Of a stretch of DNA of 64,000 bases, positions 17,651 to 25,294 are shown piece after piece; within the stretch, counting starts at the first letter, position 1, and every line of letters starts with the position of its first letter. Source of the stretch: Pirellulales bacterium (GTDB lineage Bacteria > Planctomycetota > Planctomycetia > Pirellulales > Lacipirellulaceae); assembly GCA_022841705.1 (NCBI GenBank), contig JALHQZ010000001.1, positions 868,001-932,000 of the forward strand, read 5' to 3'. Below the pieces are notes generated by a model. That model was not told the origin of the DNA, searched no databases, and saw nothing but the letters and a program-made list of their open reading frames with translations. Made by a program: the position numbers and the translations under genes.

Positions 17651-19912
17651 ATGAACTGGCGAAACGTAAAACTGATTTGGCGTCGCGAGCTGCGGGACCA
17701 GCTGCGCGATCGCCGGACGCTGTTCATGGTTGCGGTGCTGCCGATGCTGATGTATCCGCTGTTGGGGATGAGCGTCTTTCAGCTTTCGCAGTTCATGCAG
17801 ACGCACGAAGGCCGCGTGGCGGTGATCGGGGCGGGGGATATCTTTGACGCGGCCGGCGGCGTGCCGATTGTCGAGGGGGACCGCTTCGCCGAACCGCTGT
17901 TCGATTCCCCGGCCGACCGCTCGCGGCTTGGCGTGACATCGATCGAAGCGCGACCCGATTACGACTTGGCCAGCGCGCTCGACGAACATCAAGCCAAACT
18001 GGAAGCTGGCGCGTGGGACGTGGTGGTCTTCTTTCCGCCGACCTTCGCATCAAGGCTCATTGAACTGCGAGCCGAGCTTGCCAAACCACGTGGCGAAGCT
18101 GGCGCACCGCGTGCGCCGCCCGAAATCCCGCAGCCGGTTGTCCTTTACAACTCGGGTCGGGAATCGTCGCAAGTTGCATTTCTACGGGTCGAGCGGGTGC
18201 TGTCTCGCTGGCGGCAAGCGGTCGTGTCCCAGAATCTCGCTGAAAGCGAACTCCCCACCGCGGTCACCACGCCGTTTGAAATGCTCCAGCGCGATATTGC
18301 CTCCGCCGACGTGCGGAGCGGCGCGCTGTGGTCGAAACTACTGCCGTTCGTGCTATTCGTCTGGGCGCTCACCGGGGCGTTTTACCCGGCGGTTGATTTG
18401 TGCGCCGGCGAGAAGGAACGCGGCACGCTGGAAACACTGCTGGCGAGTCCCGCCGAGCGGAACGAGATCGTGCTTGGCAAACTGCTCACTGTGATGTGCT
18501 TCAGCATTTTCACGGCGTGTTTAAACCTCGCGAGCATGGGGCTCACGGGCAAGTTCGTAATGCAGCAGTTCGCCGCGATGTCGCCGGCCGATGGCGGCCT
18601 CGGCAATCTCGGCTTCCCACCCTTCACCGCCATCCTGTGGCTGCTGTTGGCCCTTCTGCCGATGGCGGCGCTCTTCAGCGCGCTCAGTTTGGCATGTGCA
18701 AGCTTCGCCAAAAGCACCAAAGAGGGGCAGTATTACTTCATGCCGCTGTTCCTTTGCACGATGCCGCTGATGCTGATGCCGATGTCCCCCGGAGTCGAGC
18801 TGAACCTGGGCACGAGTCTCGTGCCGATCATGGGCGTGGTGCTGCTGCTCCGCGCGCTGATCGAAGGCAACCTCGCAACCGCGGCTCCGTACTTTGTGCC
18901 GACCTCGATCGTGACGCTCATCTGTTGCTGGCTCGCGGCGAAGTGGGCTGTTGCGCAGTTCAATTCCGAATCGGTGCTGTTCCGCGAAAGCGAGCAGTTC
19001 AATTTGAAGCTCTGGCTGCGGCGGCTGATCCGTGATCGCGAAGCGACCCCCACGCCGAAACTCGCTATGGCGCTGGCCGCCACATTGCTGCTGGTAAAAT
19101 TCTTCGGCGAGCTGTTGATGACGCGCTTCGCAGTGAGCGAGCCATCGGTCAACTTCGTCCTCTTCACGCTTGGTGTTAGCCAACTCGGCTTCATTCTGAT
19201 TCCGACGCTGTTGTTTGCCTGGTGCTTCACGCGCGATCAACTTCGCACGTTCCTCCTGCGGGGCAGCGTGCCGTGGCGACAAGTGGGGCTCGCCGGGCTG
19301 CTAGCTGTGACGCTGCATCCCGTGGGGTTGGAGCTCACCCGGGCGATTCAGTTGCTCTACCCGCTCTCCGAAGAGACGAAACTGCGGCTTGTCGCTTTGG
19401 CGCAAGCGATCGCCGACGTGCCGTGGCCGCTTATGCTTGCCGGGTTCGCGCTCTTGCCGGCGGTAGTGGAAGAGCTTGCCTTCCGGGGGTTCATCCTGAG
19501 CGGGTTGAGGAAATTGCGGAGCCCGTCTGCGGCGGTGGGGATTTCCGCCGTCGCGTTTGGCATTCTGCACGGGGTGCTGCAGCAGTCACTCTCGGCCGCG
19601 ATTTTGGGCTTGGTGCTGGGGATTATTGCCTTGCGGACGAACCATTTGGCCCCCTGTATGCTATTTCACGCCACCTACAACGGCCTGAACTTGCTGTACC
19701 CCCAACTAGCGGGGAATGCTTCTGCGGAGGTCCGTAAGGCGCTGTTCGGTGATTTTGAGGCGAAAATTTCTCTCGAACATCTATCTTACCGGCCGGTAAT
19801 TGTTATCTTGGGGAGTGGGTTGGCACTGTTATTGCTGCGGGCTTTGGTCCGCTCACCAGCGGTGGCTCCCGCGCCGGCCGAGGCCCCTGGGGCCACTCGT
19901 CCGGCGCTGTAA
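17651..19912 (+). CDS. ABC permease fused to CPBP intramembrane protease (NatB-CPBP)
   Basis: A 753-residue fusion. Residues 1-420 are a NatB-like permease: N-terminal helix, a large extracytoplasmic loop, then helices from about residue 230 with GEKERGTLETLLASP, a hallmark of ABC-2 type permeases. Residues 470-740 form a second membrane block containing the CPBP (CAAX-like) protease motifs: EELAFRG near 606-612, FGILHG near 636-641 and HATYN near 674. These are the Glu-Glu/His metal-site residues of the family. The fusion is an established architecture in planctomycetes; whether the protease is active or acts in transport is not known. The C-terminal Ala/Pro tail is low complexity. Confidence 0.88.
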   Translation: MNWRNVKLIWRRELRDQLRDRRTLFMVAVLPMLMYPLLGMSVFQLSQFMQTHEGRVAVIGAGDIFDAAGGVPIVEGDRFAEPLFDSPADRSRLGVTSIEARPDYDLASALDEHQAKLEAGAWDVVVFFPPTFASRLIELRAELAKPRGEAGAPRAPPEIPQPVVLYNSGRESSQVAFLRVERVLSRWRQAVVSQNLAESELPTAVTTPFEMLQRDIASADVRSGALWSKLLPFVLFVWALTGAFYPAVDLCAGEKERGTLETLLASPAERNEIVLGKLLTVMCFSIFTACLNLASMGLTGKFVMQQFAAMSPADGGLGNLGFPPFTAILWLLLALLPMAALFSALSLACASFAKSTKEGQYYFMPLFLCTMPLMLMPMSPGVELNLGTSLVPIMGVVLLLRALIEGNLATAAPYFVPTSIVTLICCWLAAKWAVAQFNSESVLFRESEQFNLKLWLRRLIRDREATPTPKLAMALAATLLLVKFFGELLMTRFAVSEPSVNFVLFTLGVSQLGFILIPTLLFAWCFTRDQLRTFLLRGSVPWRQVGLAGLLAVTLHPVGLELTRAIQLLYPLSEETKLRLVALAQAIADVPWPLMLAGFALLPAVVEELAFRGFILSGLRKLRSPSAAVGISAVAFGILHGVLQQSLSAAILGLVLGIIALRTNHLAPCMLFHATYNGLNLLYPQLAGNASAEVRKALFGDFEAKISLEHLSYRPVIVILGSGLALLLLRALVRSPAVAPAPAEAPGATRPAL

Positions 19913-19997
19913 GTGCCGCACTGCGTTGGACTTAGCTGTCACGTGCGTGCGTGCCAAACGTTCTCTGGCAGCTGATTTTTTGGATCGCACAAGCAGG

Positions 19998-21269
19998 ATG
20001 ACGAAGCTGGCTCTGCGTGCCCGGGTGGTTTTTCCCGTCGCCGCGCCCCCCATCGAGGACGGAAGCGTCCTGGTTGAAAATGGTCGCATTACCCGCGTGG
20101 GCCGACAGGTCCCGGCGGGTTGGCCGGTTGAGGATTTGGGCGACGCCCTCCTCGTGCCGGGCCTCGTCAATGCGCATTGCCATTTGGAGTTCAGTTCGCT
20201 CGGCCGGCGGATCGGGCGGAAGGGGATCCCGCTGCCGGAATGGATCCGCCGGATCATCGAAAAGCGCCCAACCGGCAAAGCGACCGCCAAAGCGATCGAC
20301 GCCGGATTGCAGGAAAGCCTCCGCTGCGGCGTCACCACACTTGCCGAGATTTGCCGCACCGAGACCGACGCCTATCGCGCCGCAGTGGATGGCCCGCGGT
20401 TGGTGCTGTTCCAAGAATCGATCGGCTTCAGCCAAGCCCGCGCCGGCAGCGCTGTGGCGGCAGTCGAAGCGCGGCTGGTGGAACTTGACGGCCTCGCCAA
20501 CTCAATGGGGAAGGACCGGCTCCGATTGGGTGTGAGCCCGCACGCGCCGTACACTGCGTCGCCCTCGCTCATTCGTGAATTGGTTTCGACGGCGCTCGGC
20601 CGGATGGCGCCGGTGTCGCTGCACCTAGCCGAGTCGCGCGAGGAATTAGAGCTGCTGAACGACGGCAAAGGCCCGTTCCAGGTATTGTTGGAAGAGCGGG
20701 GCATGTGGGACCAGTGGGTCATCGCCCGCGGTTCTAGCCCGCAGGATTACCTGCGGATGCTCACTCGCTCGCCCGCCGCGCTGGTGGTGCATGGCAATTA
20801 CCTCGATCATCCCTCGCTGGCGATGATGGCCCGCCATGCGGGCGCCATGTCGCTAGTCTATTGCCCGCGGTCGCACATTTTCTTCGAGCACAAGACGTAT
20901 CCGCTGCCAGAGGCGCTCGACCTCGGTGTGCGCGTCTGTTTGGGAACGGATAGCCGAGCCTCGAACCCGGACCTGTCGATTCTGTCCGAAATGCGTGTCG
21001 CCCATCGGCTTTTCCCGCAGGTCAACCCCGAAGCGATTCTGCGGATGGGTACCCTGAGTGGCGCCGAGGCGCTGCGGTGGGATGAAGTGGGCGCCATCAA
21101 ACCGGGCGGCTGGGCCGACATGGTCGCGCTGCGTTTGCCGACCGGCGCCACGGGCTTACCCCACGAACTATTGCGCAGCGTTTTGCGGGACGATCAGCCC
21201 GTCGAACGCATCTGGCTCGGCGGGCGGGAATTATCAACCGAACCCGCCGTCGCCCACGCGGGGAAGTAG
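19998..21269 (+). CDS. COG0402-type amidohydrolase, possible aminodeoxyfutalosine deaminase
   Basis: A 423-residue metal-dependent amidohydrolase of the TrzN/AtzB/cytosine-deaminase superfamily. The metal site is readable: HCH in NAHCHLEFS, His in SPHAPYTAS, His in LHLAESREE, His in VVHGNYLD and Asp in LGTDSRASNPDLS. The chosen ATG has weak upstream GCAGG placed too close; the open frame to 19800 overlaps the fusion gene and is not favoured. Bacteria using the futalosine pathway often need an aminodeoxyfutalosine deaminase, and members of this superfamily have that activity. Proximity to mqnA/mqnC makes that a testable guess, but guanine- or SAH-type deaminases remain possible. Confidence 0.78.
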   Translation: MTKLALRARVVFPVAAPPIEDGSVLVENGRITRVGRQVPAGWPVEDLGDALLVPGLVNAHCHLEFSSLGRRIGRKGIPLPEWIRRIIEKRPTGKATAKAIDAGLQESLRCGVTTLAEICRTETDAYRAAVDGPRLVLFQESIGFSQARAGSAVAAVEARLVELDGLANSMGKDRLRLGVSPHAPYTASPSLIRELVSTALGRMAPVSLHLAESREELELLNDGKGPFQVLLEERGMWDQWVIARGSSPQDYLRMLTRSPAALVVHGNYLDHPSLAMMARHAGAMSLVYCPRSHIFFEHKTYPLPEALDLGVRVCLGTDSRASNPDLSILSEMRVAHRLFPQVNPEAILRMGTLSGAEALRWDEVGAIKPGGWADMVALRLPTGATGLPHELLRSVLRDDQPVERIWLGGRELSTEPAVAHAGK

Positions 21270-21279
21270 AGCCGCCTAT

Positions 21280-21307
21280 GTAGCACTGGACCGAAGTCCC
21301 GTGCTGC
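21280..21307. repeat. Family A palindrome between convergent genes (degenerate copy)
   Basis: GTAGCACTGGAC pairs with GTCCCGTGCTGC across a CGAA loop with a few mismatches. It is the same element as at 51915 and 61108 but only one hairpin unit is present. It lies in the 70 bases between the convergent amidohydrolase gene and the DWEM-repeat protein gene, a place where a bidirectional terminator is expected. Confidence 0.65.
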
Positions 21308-21339
21308 GAAGACGGAGCGCTAAGTCGCAAGTGAGGGGC

Positions 21340-21726
21340 TTACTTGACCTCTTCGATTTTCCAATCGCCCTCTTCGGTTTTCACCGCGGGCTTTTGGATC
21401 GCCGGTTTCTTCGCGCTCGGAACGTTTTCCATTTCCCAATCACCCTCGGAGCCGGATGGCTTCGGCGGCGCGGGTTTCACGGCCGGCGCAGCGCTCGGCC
21501 GGGCGGGTTCGGCCGACATTTCCCAATCGGAGTTTGGCTCCGGCGCATTGCGTGGCGCTTCGATCGGCGGGAACTCCGCTGGAGCAGCGGGTGGCTCTTG
21601 CGCGCGCTGGGCGGCGCCCATCATGCGCAGCGCGATGAACGCCAGGAGAGCGAATAGCAGCAGCCGGCCGATCCCGAGGCCGGAGCGTTGCGGTTGCGGG
21701 CTGTTACCCCATTCGCCGTAGGACAT
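21340..21726 (-). CDS. Single-span membrane protein with three DWEM-type tail motifs
   Basis: A 128-residue protein of unknown role. One hydrophobic helix (IGRLLLFALLAFIALRMMG) lies at about 19-37, followed by a Pro/Ala/Glu-rich disordered tail. The tail has three spaced copies of a short acidic-aromatic motif: NSDWEMSAE, EGDWEMENV and EGDWKIEEV, the last at the C-terminus. Such repeats resemble short linear binding motifs, for instance for a partner protein, but no family is recognised. The S1C protease gene lies just upstream on the same strand with a 45-base gap, so the two are probably co-transcribed. Confidence 0.65.
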   Translation of the reverse strand: MSYGEWGNSPQPQRSGLGIGRLLLFALLAFIALRMMGAAQRAQEPPAAPAEFPPIEAPRNAPEPNSDWEMSAEPARPSAAPAVKPAPPKPSGSEGDWEMENVPSAKKPAIQKPAVKTEEGDWKIEEVK

Positions 21727-21771
21727 GAGTGGGTGAGTCGTGAATAGAGAGAGGTGAATCGTGAAGGATTG

Positions 21772-23403
21772 TTAGAAGCCGCGGCCGGAGCGGTTCAGGC
21801 TGATGTCGCCGATGTTCGCCTTTTCGGGGGCGCCGGCGCTTACGCGGAGCGCTGATTCGATGGCGAGCGGTTCGTAACCCCGGGCGAACGCCAGGAGGCT
21901 GTACGCTTGGCCTTTTGGCAGTTGTTGGGGGAAGGTGAATCGGCCATCGCTGCTAGTGTTGGTTTGCGAGAAGACCAGCGATTGATCTTGTTGCGACAAG
22001 AACTCATGCAGTGAGGCATCCGGTTTCAGCACCAGCACCATGGCGCCGGCGAGCACGGAGTTCGAGTCGCTATCCACCAGTCGGCCGGAGACTTCGCTGT
22101 CCGATTCATCCACCGGGGTGCCGACTAGCATTTTGCCTTCAAGCGCTACCGCTCCGCCGATGCCGAGCACCAAGTGGTATTCGCCTTCGGGCAGGCCACG
22201 TTTGTTGGAAATCTTTACGGCTTTGCGACCCTGCGGTTCTTCGTCCCAGGTGTTTTCTTGGGCGATGATTTGCTGGCCGTTCGACATCCACACCGCGCTC
22301 CACGGCGTGCCGGGGGTCATCCCTTCGTACTCGAAGGTGGCGTACACCGTGTCGGTGCCCAGCGGCACGATGCTGGTTGGGTTGATCGGCCGGCCATCGT
22401 CGGCGACGCTGGTGCTGAAAAGCAGTTCCGAAAACTTCGGCTGAGCGCTCGAAGGCATCGGCCGCGGCGCGGGAGTGCTGGGTCGAGCTGCCGGACGACC
22501 GCTGCCCGGCTTCACATCGAGCCCCGCTTCCCGCAGCAGCGCGAGGGCCAGACTCACGGGCCGGAGGCCGTTGATGAATCCGCCGATCGCCATCGGCGTA
22601 TCGCGGTGGTCGATGCGGCCATCTTGGTTGGTGTCGAGCACCGGCCGGGCATCGACCGGAGTGACGCCCGAACCAGCAGCGGCTTGCGTGGGGATGCCGA
22701 TCAGTTCACCAGCGTCATTCACTGCCGCGCCGCCGCTGTTGCCGCCGGCGATGGTGGCGTCGGTCTTGATCCACCCGCGGCTCGCTTGGGCCGCTTTGTC
22801 GTGGCTGAAACCAGAGACGTTCCCCGCCGTGTAGGTGACCGTTTCGCCGCCAATGCCGGGGTAACCGTAGATGGAAACTTTGTCGCCCAGACGCAGCGAA
22901 TCGGAATTTCCGATCGGCAGGTACGGCAAGTTGAGGTTCTGCACCGCTTTGCCGCGGACATCGGAGACAATTCGCATCACGGCGAGGTCAAGCTCTGGAT
23001 CGGTCGCCACGACTTCGGCGAAGTAGCTAATCGCGGGGGCGTCGTCGGGGTTTTCGGTGATGGCGATCGCCATGCGATCGGCCGGCGGGGCGGACATCCC
23101 CATGCTGCGCGGGCTGGCGACGTGGCAATTGGTGAGCACGATGCCGGCGGGATGAACAATCGACCCGCTGCCTGTCCACGCACTCGACATGCCCCCCATG
23201 AACTGCTGCCGTAGCGCGACAACTTGCACCACGGCCTGCACGACATCGCCCACAGTTCCGCCCTTCGGCGGCGGCGCCTGCGGCAACGGCTTGGGTCCGG
23301 GCATGGTCCGCGGTTTGGCGGGCGCCTGTGTGGCGCTGCCGCCGCCCGCTTGCTGCTTAACCGCGTCTTCGAGTACTTCCTTCAGCAAATCGGCCCAGCT
23401 CAT
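21772..23403 (-). CDS. S1C trypsin-like serine protease with C-terminal beta domains
   Basis: A 543-residue protein. The catalytic triad of a HtrA/DegP-like protease is visible: His94 in LTNCHVA, Asp139 in ELDLAVMRI and Ser223 in AGGNSGGAA. There is no PDZ domain. Instead a DTNQDGRIDHRD loop (about 257-268) resembles an EF-hand calcium site, then an unstructured Pro-rich linker and a C-terminal region with carboxypeptidase-regulatory-like beta modules (SGRLVDSDSNSVLAGAMVLV). The ATG at 23403 has GGGGGA upstream; the protein starts MSWADLLKEVLEDAVKQQ with no signal peptide, so export is not explained. It is paired with the DWEM-repeat protein gene. Confidence 0.83.
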   Translation of the reverse strand: MSWADLLKEVLEDAVKQQAGGGSATQAPAKPRTMPGPKPLPQAPPPKGGTVGDVVQAVVQVVALRQQFMGGMSSAWTGSGSIVHPAGIVLTNCHVASPRSMGMSAPPADRMAIAITENPDDAPAISYFAEVVATDPELDLAVMRIVSDVRGKAVQNLNLPYLPIGNSDSLRLGDKVSIYGYPGIGGETVTYTAGNVSGFSHDKAAQASRGWIKTDATIAGGNSGGAAVNDAGELIGIPTQAAAGSGVTPVDARPVLDTNQDGRIDHRDTPMAIGGFINGLRPVSLALALLREAGLDVKPGSGRPAARPSTPAPRPMPSSAQPKFSELLFSTSVADDGRPINPTSIVPLGTDTVYATFEYEGMTPGTPWSAVWMSNGQQIIAQENTWDEEPQGRKAVKISNKRGLPEGEYHLVLGIGGAVALEGKMLVGTPVDESDSEVSGRLVDSDSNSVLAGAMVLVLKPDASLHEFLSQQDQSLVFSQTNTSSDGRFTFPQQLPKGQAYSLLAFARGYEPLAIESALRVSAGAPEKANIGDISLNRSGRGF

Positions 23404-23667
23404 GACGCGAATCCCCCAGAGCGAAAAGAACAGTCCAGCCCGCGAAAGGGCGTGCCGTGATTGTAGTGCGGTGGCGTGCAAACTGGCAAACCAATGGCAG
23501 AGCTGGGCCGCAATACTTGGCTCGATCTACGGCGAACCCTTACCGTGGCAAACCCTGCCGATTCGGTGAATCGTGCGGGCCGATTGCGGGGTCCCCGGCG
23601 GTTTTACGCTCGTTCATTCGCCGCTAGGTCGATACGATGATCAGTGGGGGGCCAGCATTAGAAACGA

Positions 23668-25200
23668 ATGACGGGGCGAAACAGCACTACCGGCGAAGCG
23701 TATCTGCCAGCGGGCCCTTCCGCGCTGCCGCAGTTGGGGTCTGCGTTGCCGCACCCGGGACCGGAGCTTGCGCCGGAAGAATCGCTCATTGATTTGGGGC
23801 CGTGGCTGCGTGACGCGCCGCCGCTCCTGCTCTCGGCGGTGCTGCATTTGATATTGTTCATCCTGTGTGGGCTGTGGTTTCAGCAATCGCAGGTCGATGA
23901 CACGATCGCGCTCGATGCCACCTACGCCGAAGAGGTGGGCGTGCAGCTTAATGAAGAGGAATTGGTCTTTGCCGATTCCGATTTGACCGAAGTCGAAGAG
24001 CAGGTCATCACCAACGAGCTCTTGCCGCCGGTGGATGATCCGCTGGCGACGCCCGATTTCGCGGACTTCGCGCCGAACGCCACGGAGCTGGCCAGCGATC
24101 AACCGGCGCTGCAACCAGGCGTGGCTTACACGGGCCGTGAGGCAGGTTCGAAGCAAGCGCTCCTGGATGCGTACGGAGGGACGGCTTCGACTGAGTCGGC
24201 CGTACTCGCTGGGTTGCGCTGGCTGGCGCGGGTGCAGCGGCCGGGAGGCTACTGGAGTCTTACGGGAAAGTATTCCAACGGTGGGGCAATGGAGAACCGC
24301 GAAGCGGCCACGGCGCTCGCGCTATTAGCGTTTCAAGGCGCGGGGCACACGCCGGAAGTCGAGAACAGTCCGTTTCATCGCGAAGTGCTCAAGGGCTGGA
24401 ACTTTCTCCGCGATCGCCAAGATGATGATGGCAATTTCTTCCACGAAGGCGCCTCGAACCACATGTTCTACACCCACGCGCTCTGCACAATCGCGCTGTG
24501 CGAGCTCTACGGGATGACGGGCGATGAAGAATATCGGGAACCCGCGCAGCGCGCAGTGAACTTCTTGGTCGACACGCAATCGCCGGAAGGGGGATGGCGC
24601 TATCAAGCCGGTAGCGGCAGTGACTTATCGGTTACGGGTTGGGTGGTGATGGCGCTCACCAGCGCGCGGATGGCGGGCCTCAGCGTTCCCAGCGAAACGC
24701 TGAACAACATTGAAAACTTTCTCGATAGCGTCGCCCGGGAGCGCGGCACGGAGTACGGCTACATGCGGCTCGATGGTCCTAAACCGAGCATGAGCGCCGA
24801 AGGTTTGCTCTGCCGGCAGTACCTGGGTTGGAAGCGCGAAGATGATCGCCTCCGCATCGGCGTGGATAAACTCCTTAACAACTTGCCCGAGTGGCGCGAC
24901 GGCAAACGCAACATGTACTACTGGTACTACGCCACACAGGTTTGTCATCACATGGAAGGGGACGATTGGCGGCGGTGGAACGAAACCATGCGGCAGGTGA
25001 TTCCCGAGAATCAGGAGAAATCGGGCCGCGAAAAAGGAAGCTGGCCGCCCGAAGGGGATGAAATCTACGGCGACATCGGTGGTCGGCTCTACGTCACCTG
25101 CCTGGCGATTTTTAATCTCGAGGTCTATTACCGGCACCTGCCGATTTATCGCCGCGGCATCCTGCAGGGCGGCGTCGAGCTGGAACCCGACGATCGCTGA
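23668..25200 (+). CDS. Membrane-anchored toroid (prenyltransferase/squalene-cyclase-like) repeat protein
   Basis: A 510-residue protein. A Pro-rich cytoplasmic N-terminus of about 50 residues leads to one membrane helix (LLLSAVLHLILFILCGLWF), an acidic spacer, and then alpha-alpha toroid repeats from about residue 165 to 400 with the QxxxGGW/Y-type motifs RPGGYWSLTG, DDGNFF, SPEGGWRY. This fold is shared by squalene cyclases, prenyltransferase beta subunits and complement C3d, but catalytic residues are not evident. Such genes are common in planctomycetes and their role is unknown; a periplasmic binding or scaffold role is an inference. Confidence 0.82.
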   Translation: MTGRNSTTGEAYLPAGPSALPQLGSALPHPGPELAPEESLIDLGPWLRDAPPLLLSAVLHLILFILCGLWFQQSQVDDTIALDATYAEEVGVQLNEEELVFADSDLTEVEEQVITNELLPPVDDPLATPDFADFAPNATELASDQPALQPGVAYTGREAGSKQALLDAYGGTASTESAVLAGLRWLARVQRPGGYWSLTGKYSNGGAMENREAATALALLAFQGAGHTPEVENSPFHREVLKGWNFLRDRQDDDGNFFHEGASNHMFYTHALCTIALCELYGMTGDEEYREPAQRAVNFLVDTQSPEGGWRYQAGSGSDLSVTGWVVMALTSARMAGLSVPSETLNNIENFLDSVARERGTEYGYMRLDGPKPSMSAEGLLCRQYLGWKREDDRLRIGVDKLLNNLPEWRDGKRNMYYWYYATQVCHHMEGDDWRRWNETMRQVIPENQEKSGREKGSWPPEGDEIYGDIGGRLYVTCLAIFNLEVYYRHLPIYRRGILQGGVELEPDDR

Positions 25201-25294
25201 AGGCTCCCGTTAGGGCGCTAAGCCGCATCTTTTTGGCCACTTTGCGGCTACGAACGGGCAGGTCCAGCGTCACAATTGCCACATTTCCAGCACT

